In this document: positions 1 to 13,345 of the stretch, piece after piece | Layout of the letters: each line of letters opens with the position of its first letter | Position numbering within the stretch: position 1 is the first letter of the stretch | NCBI GenBank assembly: GCA_025093555.1 | Contig: JAIWNF010000024.1 | Span: 248,001-312,000 of the forward strand | Length of the DNA: 64,000 bases | Reading direction: 5' to 3' | DNA from: Circinella umbellata | Lineage: Eukaryota > Mucoromycota > Mucoromycetes > Mucorales > Lichtheimiaceae | Notes under the pieces: model-generated | Database searches by the model: none | Seen by the model: only the letters and a program-made list of their open reading frames with translations | What the model was told of the DNA's origin: nothing | Made by a program: the position numbers and the translations under genes

Positions 1-1333
1 TTGAAAAAAAATCATGAGAATTTTTTTTTTCGGTATTTCAGGTTTTCGATGCGTTATATATGTATACACACGTAATAAGATAAATCAACTAAATAAGGGT
101 TCATTCTCAGAAAGTTGAATGATTAAAAAATGATATAACTATAGACTATACTTCATCAATAATAAAAACCGATTGTGATGAAACAAATAAATGATTAACA
201 ACAATTATCTTGACTGATACAGAGGATAAGGGATAGGTTTCTCAAAAAAAAGGAGAAACAAATAGAAATTGGTAAACAATACTTACAGAAGCAGAGAAAA
301 AGTGGGGAAAAGGAAGTGCTTTTTTAATGGTGGCTATCACTCAAATCCAATTCACTGGGTCAATTTATTTCTATTGCTGTCATGTACGTATGTGCACATA
401 ATCCCTGCTCGCGCGATTTCTCTCTTTCTCTAAACTTTTCAGCAGTAAAGAGACATAAGAGAAATATTTTTCTCTCGCACACAGACACAAAAGAATGCTC
501 GTGTTCACACTTTCTTGTTATACAACCGCAATAGATTTATATATATAGTAATAGATGCTGACTCAATACTTCATACAAAAGATAATATTATAAGTATTTT
601 TATGTCTATCAATAAAAAATTTTATCCTCTTATTCCTATAATACATATTCTATAATTGTTAAAAGGATTCGTCTCTGGGAAACGAGAATCAGAACTCTAG
701 CTGTCGCTAATTACTACTAGATCTTATATAAGAGTAGTCTATATATAGAAAAAATGAACTGGAAGAGAAAGTTTCTGTCTCATTATGTGTTTATTATTAT
801 ATTTATTATAGAGAAACAATCATTGATATATAAAAACAAATGTAACTGGCACACATATTTAAAAATGAATTTTGATATAAATCATTAAATACGTAATATT
901 ATGTGAAAGCTTTTATTTTATTGCTGTTGTGTACAATATATCAATAATGACTCTGATAACTATATTACTGATGGTGTACATCAGAATACATTTGCATATG
1001 CCGCGTCTTCTCTCGATATCGTTGATTTATTACTATTCTATCATATATATACAAACTTTTTTTTAAAGAAATTCATCCATTGCATCATTCAATAATAATA
1101 ATGACTAATCTAAGAAGATGATATACATAGGTTATATATTTATTATTTACTTGATAAGAAAAAAAATCAATACATAAAAAAGACTAATGATAAAATACAT
1201 GATATATATATATATATATATTTAATAGAAGCGTATGTTGTTATTTTGAAATAAGAGGTTGAAAAAAAAAGAATATATGTATGTACGTATGTAATGGAAA
1301 AAAAAGCTTAAATAGATAAGATATAACCAGCTT
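1..1333. other. A/T-rich intergenic sequence
   Basis: No coding exon was recognised on either strand. The stretch is A/T-rich with homopolymer runs and a short TA run near 1203-1221. It lies downstream of the minus-strand RhoGAP gene, so it holds that gene's 3' flank. A gene extending in from the left of the window cannot be excluded. Confidence 0.5.
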
Positions 1334-3357
1334 TTAACCAAAGACTCGTTCATTATTTGTAATTAAGAATTGTACCAAACCAATGCCTTCATTTATTTGT
1401 TTCATATATAATGCTGCATTTGCCATTGCTTCTTGTTGTGTTGAAGGGATAGCTGATGTTGTCATATTAGTATCACGAATTAAGTTAGGTGTAAAAACAA
1501 CAGCCAAATTATGTGATGTCATACGATTCTTTTCAACATTTTTGACAACAATTCCCAAAAATCCAAAAAAGTATTGTAATATATTGAATTCTTTGGATTT
1601 TCCTTCATAAGCTTTTTGTAAAATATCTTTGACTCTTTTAATGTCATCATCGGAAATTTGGTCAGGATCTATAATATATATATATTATTAAACAAAAATA
1701 AGTATAATCCTTCATTTGTTCTGTATAAATCTTGTGTTTTTTAAACTGGGTGTTGGGATTGAGTACGACATGTACTATCTCCATGCTAGTTATTACCTGG
1801 AAATTTACCAATATCAGAGCAAAGTTGTAAGGAAATAAGTGGATTAGGTAATTCTTTGAAGAAAACCTTAAGCAATGAAGCTGATACATTGATATCGTGC
1901 TGTGTTAAATCGACAGGTTCACCTATATAGTGTATATTTCTTTTCAATATATTTCTTTCTTATTATATCAACCCTCGTCTTCTTTCTTCATTTACCTCGA
2001 TTCAGCGTGTTCTTTACTTTACTTAATTCATCACTTGCTGGTGATTTACGGAAAAGACCTTCCTTTTCCAAACCTAAAATGAAACTTATACTTTAAATAC
2101 CTTTTTTTTTTATTTATTCCCTTTCTCTCATTCATTCTCTTTATATTTTAGTCCAATCAATCCCCCGGTTATATTACCATGAACTTTTAAATGTTCAATA
2201 ATTTGTTGAACAAGTTTAGGAATATAAGCAGCCTGCTGCTCACAATCTTCTAAACGAGCTAAATGATCCAATGTTACACCAAATGCAAGTGAAGGTAATG
2301 CTTTTTGTTTGTTTGGATCCGATTTAACAGGTAATTGTTGGCTTGAACCCCATCTCGAAGGAGGTTGTATAGGAGGTAGATTGGTATCAAAATCAATGAC
2401 ATCTTTTGGAATAAATTTACTTGAAAGGTTCACTGTACCAAATAACTCTTGTAATGTTGAAAGATAATGTAACTTTCGTGCGAATTTTGGACTATAAAAT
2501 ATATCATTATGGCAATAAGTTGAGTTTCAAGTAATAATAATAGCAATAATCCGCTCTTCCCCGCTATTTTTTGTTACCTTGTAATTTTATTGGCAAGGTC
2601 AAAGATAATGCGATATGTCCGATTTAAATGTAAAACATAAAGTGCCTTCAAATTTTTTTTGTACCTAAGTTTTTTATGGTAAGTTATAATTAAGTGTTAT
2701 TATTAATAGTATATATATATATATATATATAAACAAATCATATGTTCAAAGACTTACTTGCGATCCAAAGCACGATAAGCTTTTAATAGCCACATCCATG
2801 GAGGACGAAACTGTGCTGGGGAAGAAAAGAAGACAAGAACATAGTCATTTTCGACAAATTCATCTCTAATATAAAAAAAAGGATCACTCAATCAATTAAT
2901 TCAATTTTTTTAGTAGAAAATAACTTACAATCTTGCCAAAATATATCTACATATAAAGTATATACAAACGAATTAATTCAAAGATTGCCAAGGAAAATTT
3001 ATGCGATATACTCTCATATAATATAAATATGTGTAATAATAATAATAAAAAAATACAAATATTTTCTTACGCCAAAATGAGGTCATAGTTAATAGTATCA
3101 GGGTTTGGTAAATTACATGCTGCTAATACCAAGATGGGTCGACTTTCATTATCAAGGCCTAATGTTGTTTATTGTTAGTACAATCCTTATTATTTCAGAT
3201 GATTCTTGACAGGAATGTTGTAGTGTTTTCTCCTAAAATTGCTATATTATAAAAAAGAAGTAATCAAGTAAAATTTACCTGCTTCATAAATAATATTTAA
3301 GGCCGAGATTCCTTTAAATTCAGGACTTTCTGGAGACAATGGTACTGGCCTTGACAT
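1334..3357 (-). CDS. p50RhoGAP-like protein (CRAL-TRIO/Sec14-like + RhoGAP domains)
   Basis: GTPase-activating protein for Rho-family GTPases, likely acting at membranes in polarity and cytoskeleton control. Nine exons on the minus strand: 3357-3279, 3158-3071, 2946-2929, 2865-2758, 2664-2578, 2491-2178, 2073-1996, 1922-1797, 1668-1334. They close in frame to 410 residues. The N-terminal half carries the CRAL-TRIO/BCH-like fold of human ARHGAP1 (segments FVENDYVLVFFSSP, KYKKNLKALYVLH). The C-terminal half is the RhoGAP domain, with the arginine finger in EGLFRKSP (about Arg240) and the conserved block KNRMTSHNLAVVFTPNLIRD near the end. The domain order matches p50RhoGAP/ARHGAP1 and fungal ECM25-like proteins. 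One exon is only 18 nt. The start is the first ATG ahead of an exon that splices in frame. The family call is secure; which GTPase it acts on is unknown. Confidence 0.9.
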
Positions 3358-3985
3358 TTAAAGTAAAATAAATAAAAATAGTTGTTATTATTAGGTCGAG
3401 TGGTAGCAGTTTACTTTAAACTTCTGTAATTAAAAAAAAAAACAGTAATACAAAGTCGCGCAGCTTAAATACCCAAAGCTAAAACTAGATGTGGGCTGTG
3501 CGTCGGTTTGTTTATACTGATCAAATATCTTATAAGCATTCATGACAATACATAATAGTAACCTTTAACAATGGACTATACGTTAACCGTTTTAATTCTG
3601 TTATATATGAAGTAACTTTATATACTCTATGATATATGACAAAGAAGCGCCAGTGTTTTCTGTTCTATGAGTATGATGTTAAAGAGTTTAATGTTGGAAA
3701 AATGAACTCAATCATAATGTTATTATTATTGTGTATTATTCAATGTCGCACCGCGTTTTTATTATTACTATTTTTTTATGCTAATACTGATGCCGTTGCT
3801 GATTGATTAACCTAATAATGTTTACAGTTTGGCAGACGATCTCATCATATAAGTTCATTACATAATTCAGTTTCGTGTCACCATTGTTCTTTTAGAAAAT
3901 GATTCTATAGAATAAAGAAGAACACATCCTATCACTATAAAACTACTGTCTAACCCGATTACAATTTTTTTTTGCTCGATAACGT
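3358..3985. other. Intergenic 5' flank of the RhoGAP gene
   Basis: No gene recognised. This is the upstream region of the RhoGAP gene on one side and the left flank of a decayed transposon on the other. A tRNA A-box-like string near 3394-3405 has no B-box or cloverleaf partner. Confidence 0.4.
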
Positions 3986-5215
3986 ATTCTTCATACACTC
4001 CACAGCTACGTACAGACGAAAAAACTGCCGAAATAGAAGGTATTCAGTATTATGCGGCACTTTCATTTGATAATGATGAAAACGAGCTCAGCTCTAAAGA
4101 GAAACAAGAAATCAAAGAGGTGGATGAAGTCATTAAAGCCGATGATCCTTATCACATTGTAATGACTGAATTGGGCCTGGGAAAGAATAGAATACATTCA
4201 TTTGTATCATTTACAAGGACAGCAAATAATTCAGAAAAAGTAAGCGATAATATATTAATTTGTACTGAGTAATTGTTAACTGATTCCGATAAAATTATAT
4301 GTATAGCATTTTAAGATACCTGAAAAATTTGATGGTGCAGTTGAACCTCAAGCAAGTAGTATTCCACAACGTCTGGAGATATTACTAAACAATGTTCAGG
4401 GTTGTTCTTCACAACAACCTGTCAAACAAAAGAGAGGAAGACCGCGTAAGAGCCTAAAGAAAGAAGTCCAAAAGCCAAGAGGTATGTTTATTTAATGCTT
4501 TCTGCAAAAAAAAAAAAACGACCGAACGTGTGACTAGGCTCATACAAAAAACACACTAATGATTTTAGCATAAAGCTCATTGACACTGTCCAGAATGTCA
4601 CTTTGAATTGTACAGAGGCTGCTCGTATGCTGCGCATGCCAGTGAATGCACTGCACAAGATTATTTTGCACGTTTTCAAAATCGTGAATAATATTTGTCT
4701 AGTCAAAGAAATAAAAAAAAGTCAAAGGTTTCAAGCTAATGCTAATTAAAGAACATACTTCTAAGACTCTTCAAGAATTTTATGACAATGATCCTACTGC
4801 TACAATAAAACAAGCTCCAGAGATTGTCTGAAACAAGTTTAATATTGCCATTACACACAGAAACATTTAGTGACACAGTGTGGTTTAACGATGAAAAAAC
4901 TTGAAAATCATATCTGAAGATCAGAATTCACAAAAGACAATTACTGCATCAATGCAATAGGTCTTAAAATTCGATCGATCTGAAAGTTGTGTCTTCATTG
5001 ATGGATCGGCGTTTGGTTTTCATGTGCGGCACACGGTCGATCAAGACACAGGTTGGAACAAGAATGGAACATTTTCTTGACTTTTTGGAATTAGTTATGG
5101 ATGTACTTGACAAGAACAACATGCATAGAACACCAAGGATGCCACAATAACACCGGGCATAATAGAATCTGCTAAACAAGTAAGCGCTTAAGATTGCAGA
5201 GGGTGGATAGCACAT
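3985..5215 (+). mobile_element. Decayed IS630/Tc1-like DNA transposon (transposase relic)
   Basis: Broken transposase remains on the plus strand. From about 4009 a reading frame gives an acidic N-terminus, then what looks like an intron (about 4240-4307), then a basic AT-hook-like stretch KRGRPRKS (about 4430-4457). From 4567 a helix-turn-helix-like part follows (IKLIDTVQNVTLNCTEAARM), then HTSKTLQEFYDNDPTATIKQ near 4753, typical of the second HTH of Tc1/IS630 transposases of Mucorales. A DDE-region scrap VFIDGSAFGFHV lies near 4990, where intact relatives have VFIDEAGFH. Stops and frameshifts interrupt it throughout, so it is not functional. No terminal inverted repeats were identified, so the ends are approximate. 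A related copy in opposite orientation lies at 18.1-19.3 kb. Confidence 0.7.
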
Positions 5216-8046
5216 TCAAGATTCTTTTTTCCACGTTGTCTTTTGCAGGAAGAAAATTTGTAGCTTGCTGTTTTGTGTGTTATAAATAGTATTTTTTTTT
5301 GAATATATCCTATATAAATAATTAATTACATATAATACTATATTTTACAGAGTAAACAAGAAAATAGTGGGGTGCTATATAAAAATGATGGGACACAAAC
5401 ATAAAAATAATAGGACGATTGTGCGCGAAATCAAAAATCACGATCAGCGAAAATAAAAGAAAAGTAATAGGAAAAAACCAATATAAGAAATCAAATCTTG
5501 GCAAAATAACAATCATGAAAATAATAAACTATTAATAAGATGTTTCCTTTGAACTCTTATAACTAAAAAGAAGATTATAAAAACATGGTTACTTTGACTT
5601 GATTCGTATGAATGTTACAAGCTGTTCTCTCTGTAGTACCTTTTATGTTGAAATCGATACTTATTACGCATCATGTACTACTACATACTTTTTATTCTAT
5701 TATATTTTTTATGATTCACAAAATACAATGTTACAAGTATACCTATGAAATCAGTAAACTCATTAAAACTTCTTTTCTGTGCATGTGTGATTTTCTTTTT
5801 TTTTTATTCTAATGTAATGAGGTGTAGTTAACACCTATTTTTCATAATAGGAACATTTTAATGAAAGTTTTATATACGTATAAAGAAAAAGTTTTATTAC
5901 GTAAGAGTGAAAAGAGTCACAGTAACAGTAAAAGCAAAAGCCAAAACAACAGAATAATAACATATAATAAAAATTATAAAGTCATGCTGTATATTATTGA
6001 CATCCATCTACTAATAGTATCTATCTAAATATAATATAATGTTTCTAATACGTATGTACACAAAAAAAAGTTGGCTAATAATCAGAATTCCCCAACAGAA
6101 AACACCAAATCGTATGTCCTCCTTCTGTTCCATTTCAATAGTAATAAATTATCTACGTACGTAAAGATAAAGTTTTGTCATCTTTCTTTTCCTTCTTTAG
6201 GCAAGTAGAAATGCTTCATTACAAATAAGAAATACCTTATAATTATCAATCACGCTTTTCAAATAGTTACGTATCTAGATATAGCTAAAAAAAAAAAAGA
6301 AGCACAGCATCACTCTTAAGAATTTTTTTTTCGATTACATATATTTTATTAAATATATCAAGTCCTTTTTCTTTCTTGAATGCCTGTTATTATTGCAATG
6401 TACAATAACTTGATCTGTTAAAATAATTAATGTGTGCGAAGAACAAGAATCGATTTATTTTTTTGATCTTTTCCGTTTATGTATTTAGAAAAAAGGAAAA
6501 GAAAAGATTGTTACTACTTTTACTTTATTATGCAGGAAGTAGCTGAACACCAAATATTGTACATACATTCCCAATATTGGTAAGATCAGTAAACACAAAT
6601 ATTGATTAAATAAGCAATAAATTATCACCTCACCCAACACAAACCCTTGTAATAAATAACGTAAGAAGAAGGGTTCTTGTAAAGAAATTTTTCAGATCAA
6701 TTACAGCCGGTCTACTTTAAGTACTGTATAGCGCACAGAGTCGTTTCTTGTTTACATTTGTACTTTCTTGTTAAAAGAACAATTACGGATTTCAGTTGCT
6801 TGTTCTCCGCACGCATCTTATTGTTTATGTACTACATCAAATATCGATCTGTTGTGCCATGTGGGGTAATAAAAAAGAAAGAGAGAAAGGGTCACCTGAA
6901 CAATTTTTTTTATTGGCTTCTTTCTTTATTTCACAAATGTTAATGGTTACTGAAAACCAACGAAACAGTATATAAGATTAATGTTGTTTATTATCGCAAG
7001 TTGAATGAAAATAAATTGTAAAAATACTGTTTCGTTGAGTGGATCAGCTGATTATGACAGTACAATACTAATAATGCCGATTGGAAGTAGTATTCTAAAT
7101 CCAATACTATGGTCTTTCTGCTTTTTCCAACTTTCCCCAGTGTTATTCCAGTCTCCCTTAATTTATTATTTTTCCTTTCGCCCGAAGGAGCTGAAAAGTA
7201 GAACATATTTAGTATGATGAAAAGCTAAGGTTTTATTTTGTAAAAATATACAAGTCATTCTAGTTGTCAGCATTATGAAAACCATCAAGCACTATATACT
7301 CTCTTATATTACAATATCAATACTATATGCTACATAGATTTTTTATAGAGGTAAAATGACCCTGTTTTTAGGCTGATGACGATCATGGATCAGCTTTACA
7401 CTTAGGTAATTGATTTGTCTCAACTTTTCTCATGCCACATAACAGAAATTGAATAGGTCGTAGTACAAGAATCTTGTCATTTACCCACACGGAACAATTG
7501 CTTATATTTCCCGATTCTCCTTAATGTATAATTTCTGAAATGTCAAATAAATAAAATTCAATAATCTAATAAGAATATACATCATAAAAACTAGACAAGA
7601 AGAACGATACAAAACATCAGAAATTTCGATGCCAAAATGATGAACGGTTATTTTATTTACAAGACCGACAAAAAGAAATATTGATTTTTGTAAAAAAAAA
7701 AAAACTGACACACACACGCACTTACTCAAATTTACACTATATGGTTACAAAGTGAAACGATGAAAAAAAAGACCCCCGGGTTATACTATGTATATGAGAG
7801 AAAGAAGGAGAGGTTTTCTATGCTCCCAAAAATCCCCCAATAAAAATGTGGCTTACTGCTGGTTGACAAGCTTGATCATTACTATTATTGTGTGGTAAAT
7901 CAGAATCACATATGTGTATAGGTGATTCTATCCTTTTATGAATTAGCATAAGTCATATGGTTTTTTTGAGCTTTTTTTTGTCCCTTCTTTCGTTATTATA
8001 TGCAGTAAAAACTCTGTGGGTGGGAAAACAACGAGAATCAATTGAA
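5216..8046. other. Long A/T-rich intergenic region
   Basis: About 2.8 kb without a recognisable exon. Short open frames on both strands show no conserved motif or splice-compatible continuation. The right end (about 7800-8046) is the promoter side of the sugar permease gene. Confidence 0.5.
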
Positions 8047-8048
8047 TT

Positions 8049-8058
8049 TATATAAATA
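8049..8058 (+). promoter_or_regulatory. TATA box of the FucP-type permease gene
   Basis: TATATAAATA lies 109 nt upstream of the ATG at 8167 but only 7 nt upstream of the in-frame ATG at 8065. Since initiation normally falls some 30 nt or more downstream of a TATA box, this favours the ATG at 8167. Position and motif are seen; use is inferred. Confidence 0.5.
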
Positions 8059-8166
8059 GTCGTCATGACACAACTTAAAAGAAAGCAAAAAATAAATTAC
8101 CTATTTTTCTCTACCTCCTTTTTTATTTTATTTTGTTTTTACATAACTTTTTATTATTGTACAAAA

Positions 8167-10100
8167 ATGAGTACTTGGGGACGAATAAAAGCAAAGATTG
8201 TTCCTCCAAAAACAGCAGAAGGTGAAGAACAAACAGAAAGTTACTTTATTCCTGGTGCTTTGGTTACTGTTTTATTCTTTCTTTGGGGTTTCAGTTACGG
8301 TTTGTTAGATACTTTAAACAAGCATTTTCAAAATACGTTGGGAATTAGTATGTATTACTTCTTATAAAAATTAATTGAGTGAAATAACATTAAAAAACAT
8401 TTCTATAAGTGTCAAAATATCCAATGATTGTATCAGGATGGAAGAAAGAAGTATAGATAGACCAGGTTACTTACTTTTGTATACATATATATAATTAGCT
8501 ACAACCCAAACAACATATATGCAAGTAGCCTACTTTGGAGCATATTTCGTTATTAGTCCTATGTAAGTATAACTGACCATTTTCCCCATATGCATATATA
8601 TACTATAAACTAGATCACTAACTTCCTACACATTGATTTTTAAATATTTATAATAATCAGTGCCGGTTTGATTCTTAAAAGGATTGGATATAAGAAAACT
8701 ATCATTCTAGGTTTACTCCTTTATGTACTTGGCGCATTATGCTTTTATCCTGCAGCGATGAATCGAGTATATGGTGGCTTTGTTGGAGCTCTATTTACAA
8801 TTGCTTCTGGTTTGGCTATACTTGAAAATTGTAAGTTATTTTAAGGGGTTATAAAAAAATTGAAGTATATCTTGCGTATATTCTCGCATAATAGACCTGC
8901 AGCAACAAAAAAAAAACCTTAACCTTATTGTTACTCTTATTAATTATTATTAGGTGCTAACACATATATTGCCATCATTGGTTCTCGGCGTTGGGCATCT
9001 CTTCGTATTAACTTATCTCAAGGTTTCAACGGTATTGGTACAACCATTTCTCCTATCATTGCATCTTATGCATTTTTCGGTGGTAATGAAAGTCAAACTG
9101 GTAACTTGGAATCTGTAAAATGGACGTATGTAGGTGTTGGTTGTGGTACGTATATATACATGTATATATGTTCTAATATTTCGCATGTAACTTTAAAATT
9201 TTTTTGACTACATCTTTACTGACATTTTTTTAAAATACTTGCATTACCAAATAATTCAGGTGTATTTCTTATTGCTGTTGTCTTTTGCTTTGCCCATATT
9301 CCTGAATTTGATGAAGAAGCTCAAATGAAAGCTGAAGGTGAAGCCACTGGTGAAGTAGTGCGTCGTGCATCCATGAAATCTCCTCATTTATGGTTAGGAG
9401 CTATTACCCAGTTTATTTATACTGGTAATCAAGTAGCTATTGCTTCCATGTTTATTTATTATGCAACAATTGTTGGCGACTATTCAGATTCTTTCTCTTC
9501 TCAATTACTGGCGTTGGGTCAAATGTGCTTTACCATTGGACGATTTGTTGGTGTCATTTTGATGCGTTGGTTCCGTGCAGACCATCTCCTCGCATTTTAT
9601 TCTGTTGGGGCCATTATTGCAACCATTTGCGCTATTGCAATTAATACACGTGAAGCCACCTATACTTTAATGGTGATCTTGTTCTTTGAAAGTATCATGT
9701 TCCCTACAAATTTTGCTCTTGCGACTCGTGATCTTGGCCGTAATTATAAATATGGTGCACCTATTTGTAAGTTTTTTATTCATTTTTTTTTATATTCATG
9801 TATATATTAGAATATATACAAGTAGATATAAATGCCAGTAATTTGTCTCTAACATTTTTTTTTGGATATTATATATCTTCAGTGATTATGGGTGTTGGCG
9901 GAGGTGCTTTATTTCCTTCGATGATGGCTCTTACAAAAGATCATAAAAATATTCATCTTGCTTTCCTTATTCCCCTTGCCGGATTCGTCGTTGAGTTTTT
10001 ATATGCTGTATTTGGATCAAAATGGGTCAAATATGCTGAAGATGATAAAGAAATTGCAACATCTGATGATGATAAAAATAGTACTACCTATGCTAAATAA
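8167..10100 (+). CDS. MFS permease, FucP (fucose/galactose/glucose) type
   Basis: Plasma-membrane sugar:proton symporter of the FHS/FucP branch of the major facilitator superfamily; the substrate is probably a hexose or fucose, not fixed by sequence. Six exons: 8167-8347, 8499-8562, 8661-8830, 8954-9145, 9260-9766, 9883-10100, together 443 residues in frame. The first membrane helix carries the family hallmark FFLWGFSYGLLDTLNKHFQ. Further hydrophobic segments follow, including GGFVGALFTIASGLAILENC, SQGFNGIGTTISPIIA and GVGGGALFPSMMALTKD near the C-terminus. The central cytoplasmic loop (about residues 225-245) is charged. The tail is acidic. A frame-compatible upstream ATG at 8065 would add 34 residues but sits too close to the TATA box. 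It stands alone, flanked by long spacers. Confidence 0.88.
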
Positions 10101-12735
10101 TATTTTTGGATTATATAATACCTCGCATCCTTTCATCACATTTTTTGGACTTTTTCTTTTCTTAGTCTATTGAACTTTTCTTTTTTCCTTTATTAATATT
10201 TAAGTCACTAGACATATTATCTATTTTGTAATATTATTCTTTCTTTCGCTATCACACTTATATATATATATACATCATTATCGGTTATCTTTTAATTGTA
10301 ATTATGTAGTAATAGCATATATACCTAATCACTTTTACAGAGCTTATTTAACAAAAACATGAAACAAAAAAAAAACTCAAAAAATATATCTGTTACTTTT
10401 ATAATCATCATAAAAGTATTATGTACTCGTCTTTAAAAAGAAAATTAGTGACATAAAAAAAATATTCATATATAACTTTTCAATAGATTAGTTGGCTGGA
10501 TATATATGCTTTTTTATCGCTACGTGAATATAAAAATGATTGAAAGTTAGACGGACTCATTACCGAATCGCAAGAACAAACAAAAAAGACTGTCATAGTG
10601 GTTTCTTTAATGACATACTCATAAGAATATACCTGCATTGCTGGCGGATAATCGACATTCCGATCCTGCACCGAGCACTTCTCCCAATTCACTCCGCAGA
10701 TCAAAGAAAAGAAACAAAAAAAAAAACCATAAAATAGGTTCGTTTAAATAGAATAAAGAATTGATGTTCGCACGCTTTTTATTTTATTTTCATTTTTCTT
10801 CTCTCTTTCCTTTTTTTTTATTTAAAAATTCCTTTGATCATGAAAGTGATTTTGATTTCGATGCAATAGCTTATCATTCTTTTATCATCCAGCTCTTGTT
10901 GGTGGTGGATATATTTGTGTGGCGCTAGTTAATAATTCGTCATAGAAATAGTATACTGCACCAACCTCCTACTAAAGAATGATTGTAACTATCAAGGAAA
11001 TAGCGTTAATTAAACATAAACTTTTTTTGCTAACGGTAGCAGTGTAAATAATTGATTATATGTCTTATATCAATGATCCTAATATGATCATTTTTATTTT
11101 CTCAAAACTAAAATTACTGACTTGATACTAAATGTTCTAACTAAATTAAAATAAATACAAGACAATGTATATGTATATGTATATGTGACTGATTTGATGT
11201 GGGTACGTCTGATGTTGTGCTATCACTGAAAAGGTAACGTTTTTCTTTTGGTGTTAGGGGGAGAAAGAAATATTTCTTTTATTCAAAGTAACTGTTTTCT
11301 CTAATCATAGCAACCATGATACGATGAATTCCGAAAAAAAAAGTCAAGAAGCTCCAAGAAGTATAACATTTGTTAAGAATGTTAAGAGTCATTAAATAAC
11401 AATGTAGGACATAGAAGAAAAGGTTTAGGTAATCTAGTGCAAAATTGAGTGTACCCCGCATTTTACCAAAAAAAAAAGTCAACAAAAAAGATCTGCAGCA
11501 CACTTTTTTTATCACTTTATATTTTATTACTACTCTTCAAACTATCAATTTCTTTGGTAATAACAATAATAATGTCATCCATTAGATATAGCTTCTGGTT
11601 ATATTGAATATATATTAAATCTTTGTTTTGCTTATGGTATTTTGTACATATCCCAACGATTATCTGTATATAGATAATTGTGTTTTCAAAGGTTCACGAT
11701 AATCGTGTGGTGCATACAATAATTAAGACAATATTTATATGTCCCACAGGAGTTACTAAACAAAAGGTTGTGCTTCAAGAGAAATGAACCTTATTGTGGA
11801 TGTTCCCGCGATTTAATAGCCAATAACTGGATTCACAATAGTATACTGTGGTACAAAAATATTTTATAAAAAAAGTTACTAAAAGCATGAATAGGTCGAT
11901 GATGTAATCAGAAAAATGGAATATTTTATGATTTTAAAAGGTTACAGAGAAAGAATAACGTCCCATCTATGTATAAAAAATCAAGATAAAAGCATCATAA
12001 AAGATCACATGCCCCATAATGCGTCGGTATGTAAAAAAAAAGTAACAAGGTTTGAATGCAGCGGAAGTTACCCTATTTCAAAATAATAGCTTGGGTTACA
12101 ATCAATGAAAAATGTTGGGGTCTTTGTATAAGAATTGTTTAATATTTCATTTTGATAATGGAACAAGGCCATTGCCATCTCTAAAAAAATAATAGAAATG
12201 TTCCTTTTTCATTCGAAAATTAATCTATCAAAAAATTTGATCATCTGTATAAGTATATGAAACTAATAGTAGGTAAATTACTCTGAATAGGTTTTTATTT
12301 CTCCGTTTGTGGAAAACTTGCGGACTAACTGTGTTAGCGTGAAAGAAAAAAGAAACAAAAAAAGTAATTTTTTTTTGTGCATCCAGTCAAGTTTATACTT
12401 ATTCGGAAGGTCAAATAAAAATAAAAAAAGAAAAGAATTATATGCCACTTGATAGAAAACATCTGGGTCAAGATGGTCAATAATAAGGTGGTATAGGTTG
12501 ATTTGTATGTTATGTCAATTATTTATTTTTTAAGTATCAACTAGTTTAAAAAATGAAGTTATTAGTAATGTAATTCTGTGTGGATGCGACAAACTAATGT
12601 TTAAATATTTGATATTTATCTTTTTTATTTATTTTACTTGGTAAGGCAACACAAAAATTCCCACTTTTTATGAAGAAAGCGGGAGAACGATGCTTTGGTA
12701 ATTCCGTGTAACAATAAAAACCATATTTTTTTTTT

Positions 12736-12763
12736 GCGGGGTATTGGTATCCGACGCCCCCGC
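12736..12763. promoter_or_regulatory. Inverted GCGGGG/CCCCGC pair, candidate CreA/Mig1-type sites
   Basis: GCGGGG at 12736-12741 and its inverse CCCCGC at 12758-12763 match the SYGGRG consensus of fungal carbon-catabolite repressors and stand out in A/T-rich DNA. They lie about 770 bp upstream of the lactate permease start. Binding is inferred. Confidence 0.3.
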
Positions 12764-13142
12764 CTAATTGTTTTTATTTTTTTTGATGCAAGAGAAATCA
12801 AAAAGAATAAGATAGTATATGGCAGATCAAAAAAAAAATTACATTCAAATAATGATTAAAATAATGTCCACTTCTTTTTGTGATTCTATATATTGAAAAA
12901 GTAAGACTTACTGGAATCAAAAGTTTCCATCCCATCCCAGTTATCATAAATGACTATTTTCCAGTAATTATTACTATATTTATAATATTATACATGTTGT
13001 AAAACGATAAACTAGGCATATTGTTACCAAAAAAAAAAAAGAGATGACTCGTACAACGATCTTTTTTGTTGTATTTTAAGTCGTTCAAAACTGACTGCTT
13101 TTGGAAGATATTTTTTGAGTTCTACCGCCGATAAAATCATAA

Positions 13143-13246
13143 AAAAAATTGTGCGGAGAGATGTTCTCCACATCATCATGGTGAAACGCTACCCGGACTT
13201 CTGCACTTCTAGATATCAAGGTGCACCAGTCTGGGAATCAAACCAT
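13143..13246. other. Structured GC-richer segment with two stem-loops and a B-box-like motif
   Basis: A hairpin GGAGA-loop-TCTCC lies near 13154-13169. A second imperfect stem pairs 13193-13206 with 13221-13234 (11 of 14 positions). On the minus strand GGTTTGATTCC (13234-13244) differs from the Pol III B-box consensus GGTTCGANTCC at one position, and about 90 nt further a run of eight T's (13141-13148) could end Pol III transcription. It does not fold as a tRNA or match 5S, U6 or SRP RNA as I know them. It could be a small RNA gene, a SINE remnant or chance. Confidence 0.25.
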
Positions 13247-13345
13247 AAATAATAAATAAAGTAGAGGTCGAGTTAAATAACATTATGGCGATAAAATTAG
13301 GCCGATTATTTTGTAACCATGTCAATTTGAGGATGGGGAAGAAGA

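Larger units (their letters stand above)
10101..13345. other. Long A/T-rich intergenic region upstream of the lactate permease
   Basis: About 3.2 kb with no recognisable exon. It contains GCGGGG at 12736-12741 and an inverted CCCCGC at 12758-12763 (possible zinc-finger repressor sites), and a GC-richer stem-loop region at 13143-13246 described separately. The rest is A/T-rich with homopolymer runs. Confidence 0.5.

Noticed and set aside
3390..3460. tRNA-like A-box GGTCGAGTGGT
   Set aside because: No B-box, no cloverleaf.
8065..8166. Upstream ATG for the FucP permease
   Set aside because: Only 7 nt after the TATA box, so transcripts probably start downstream of it.
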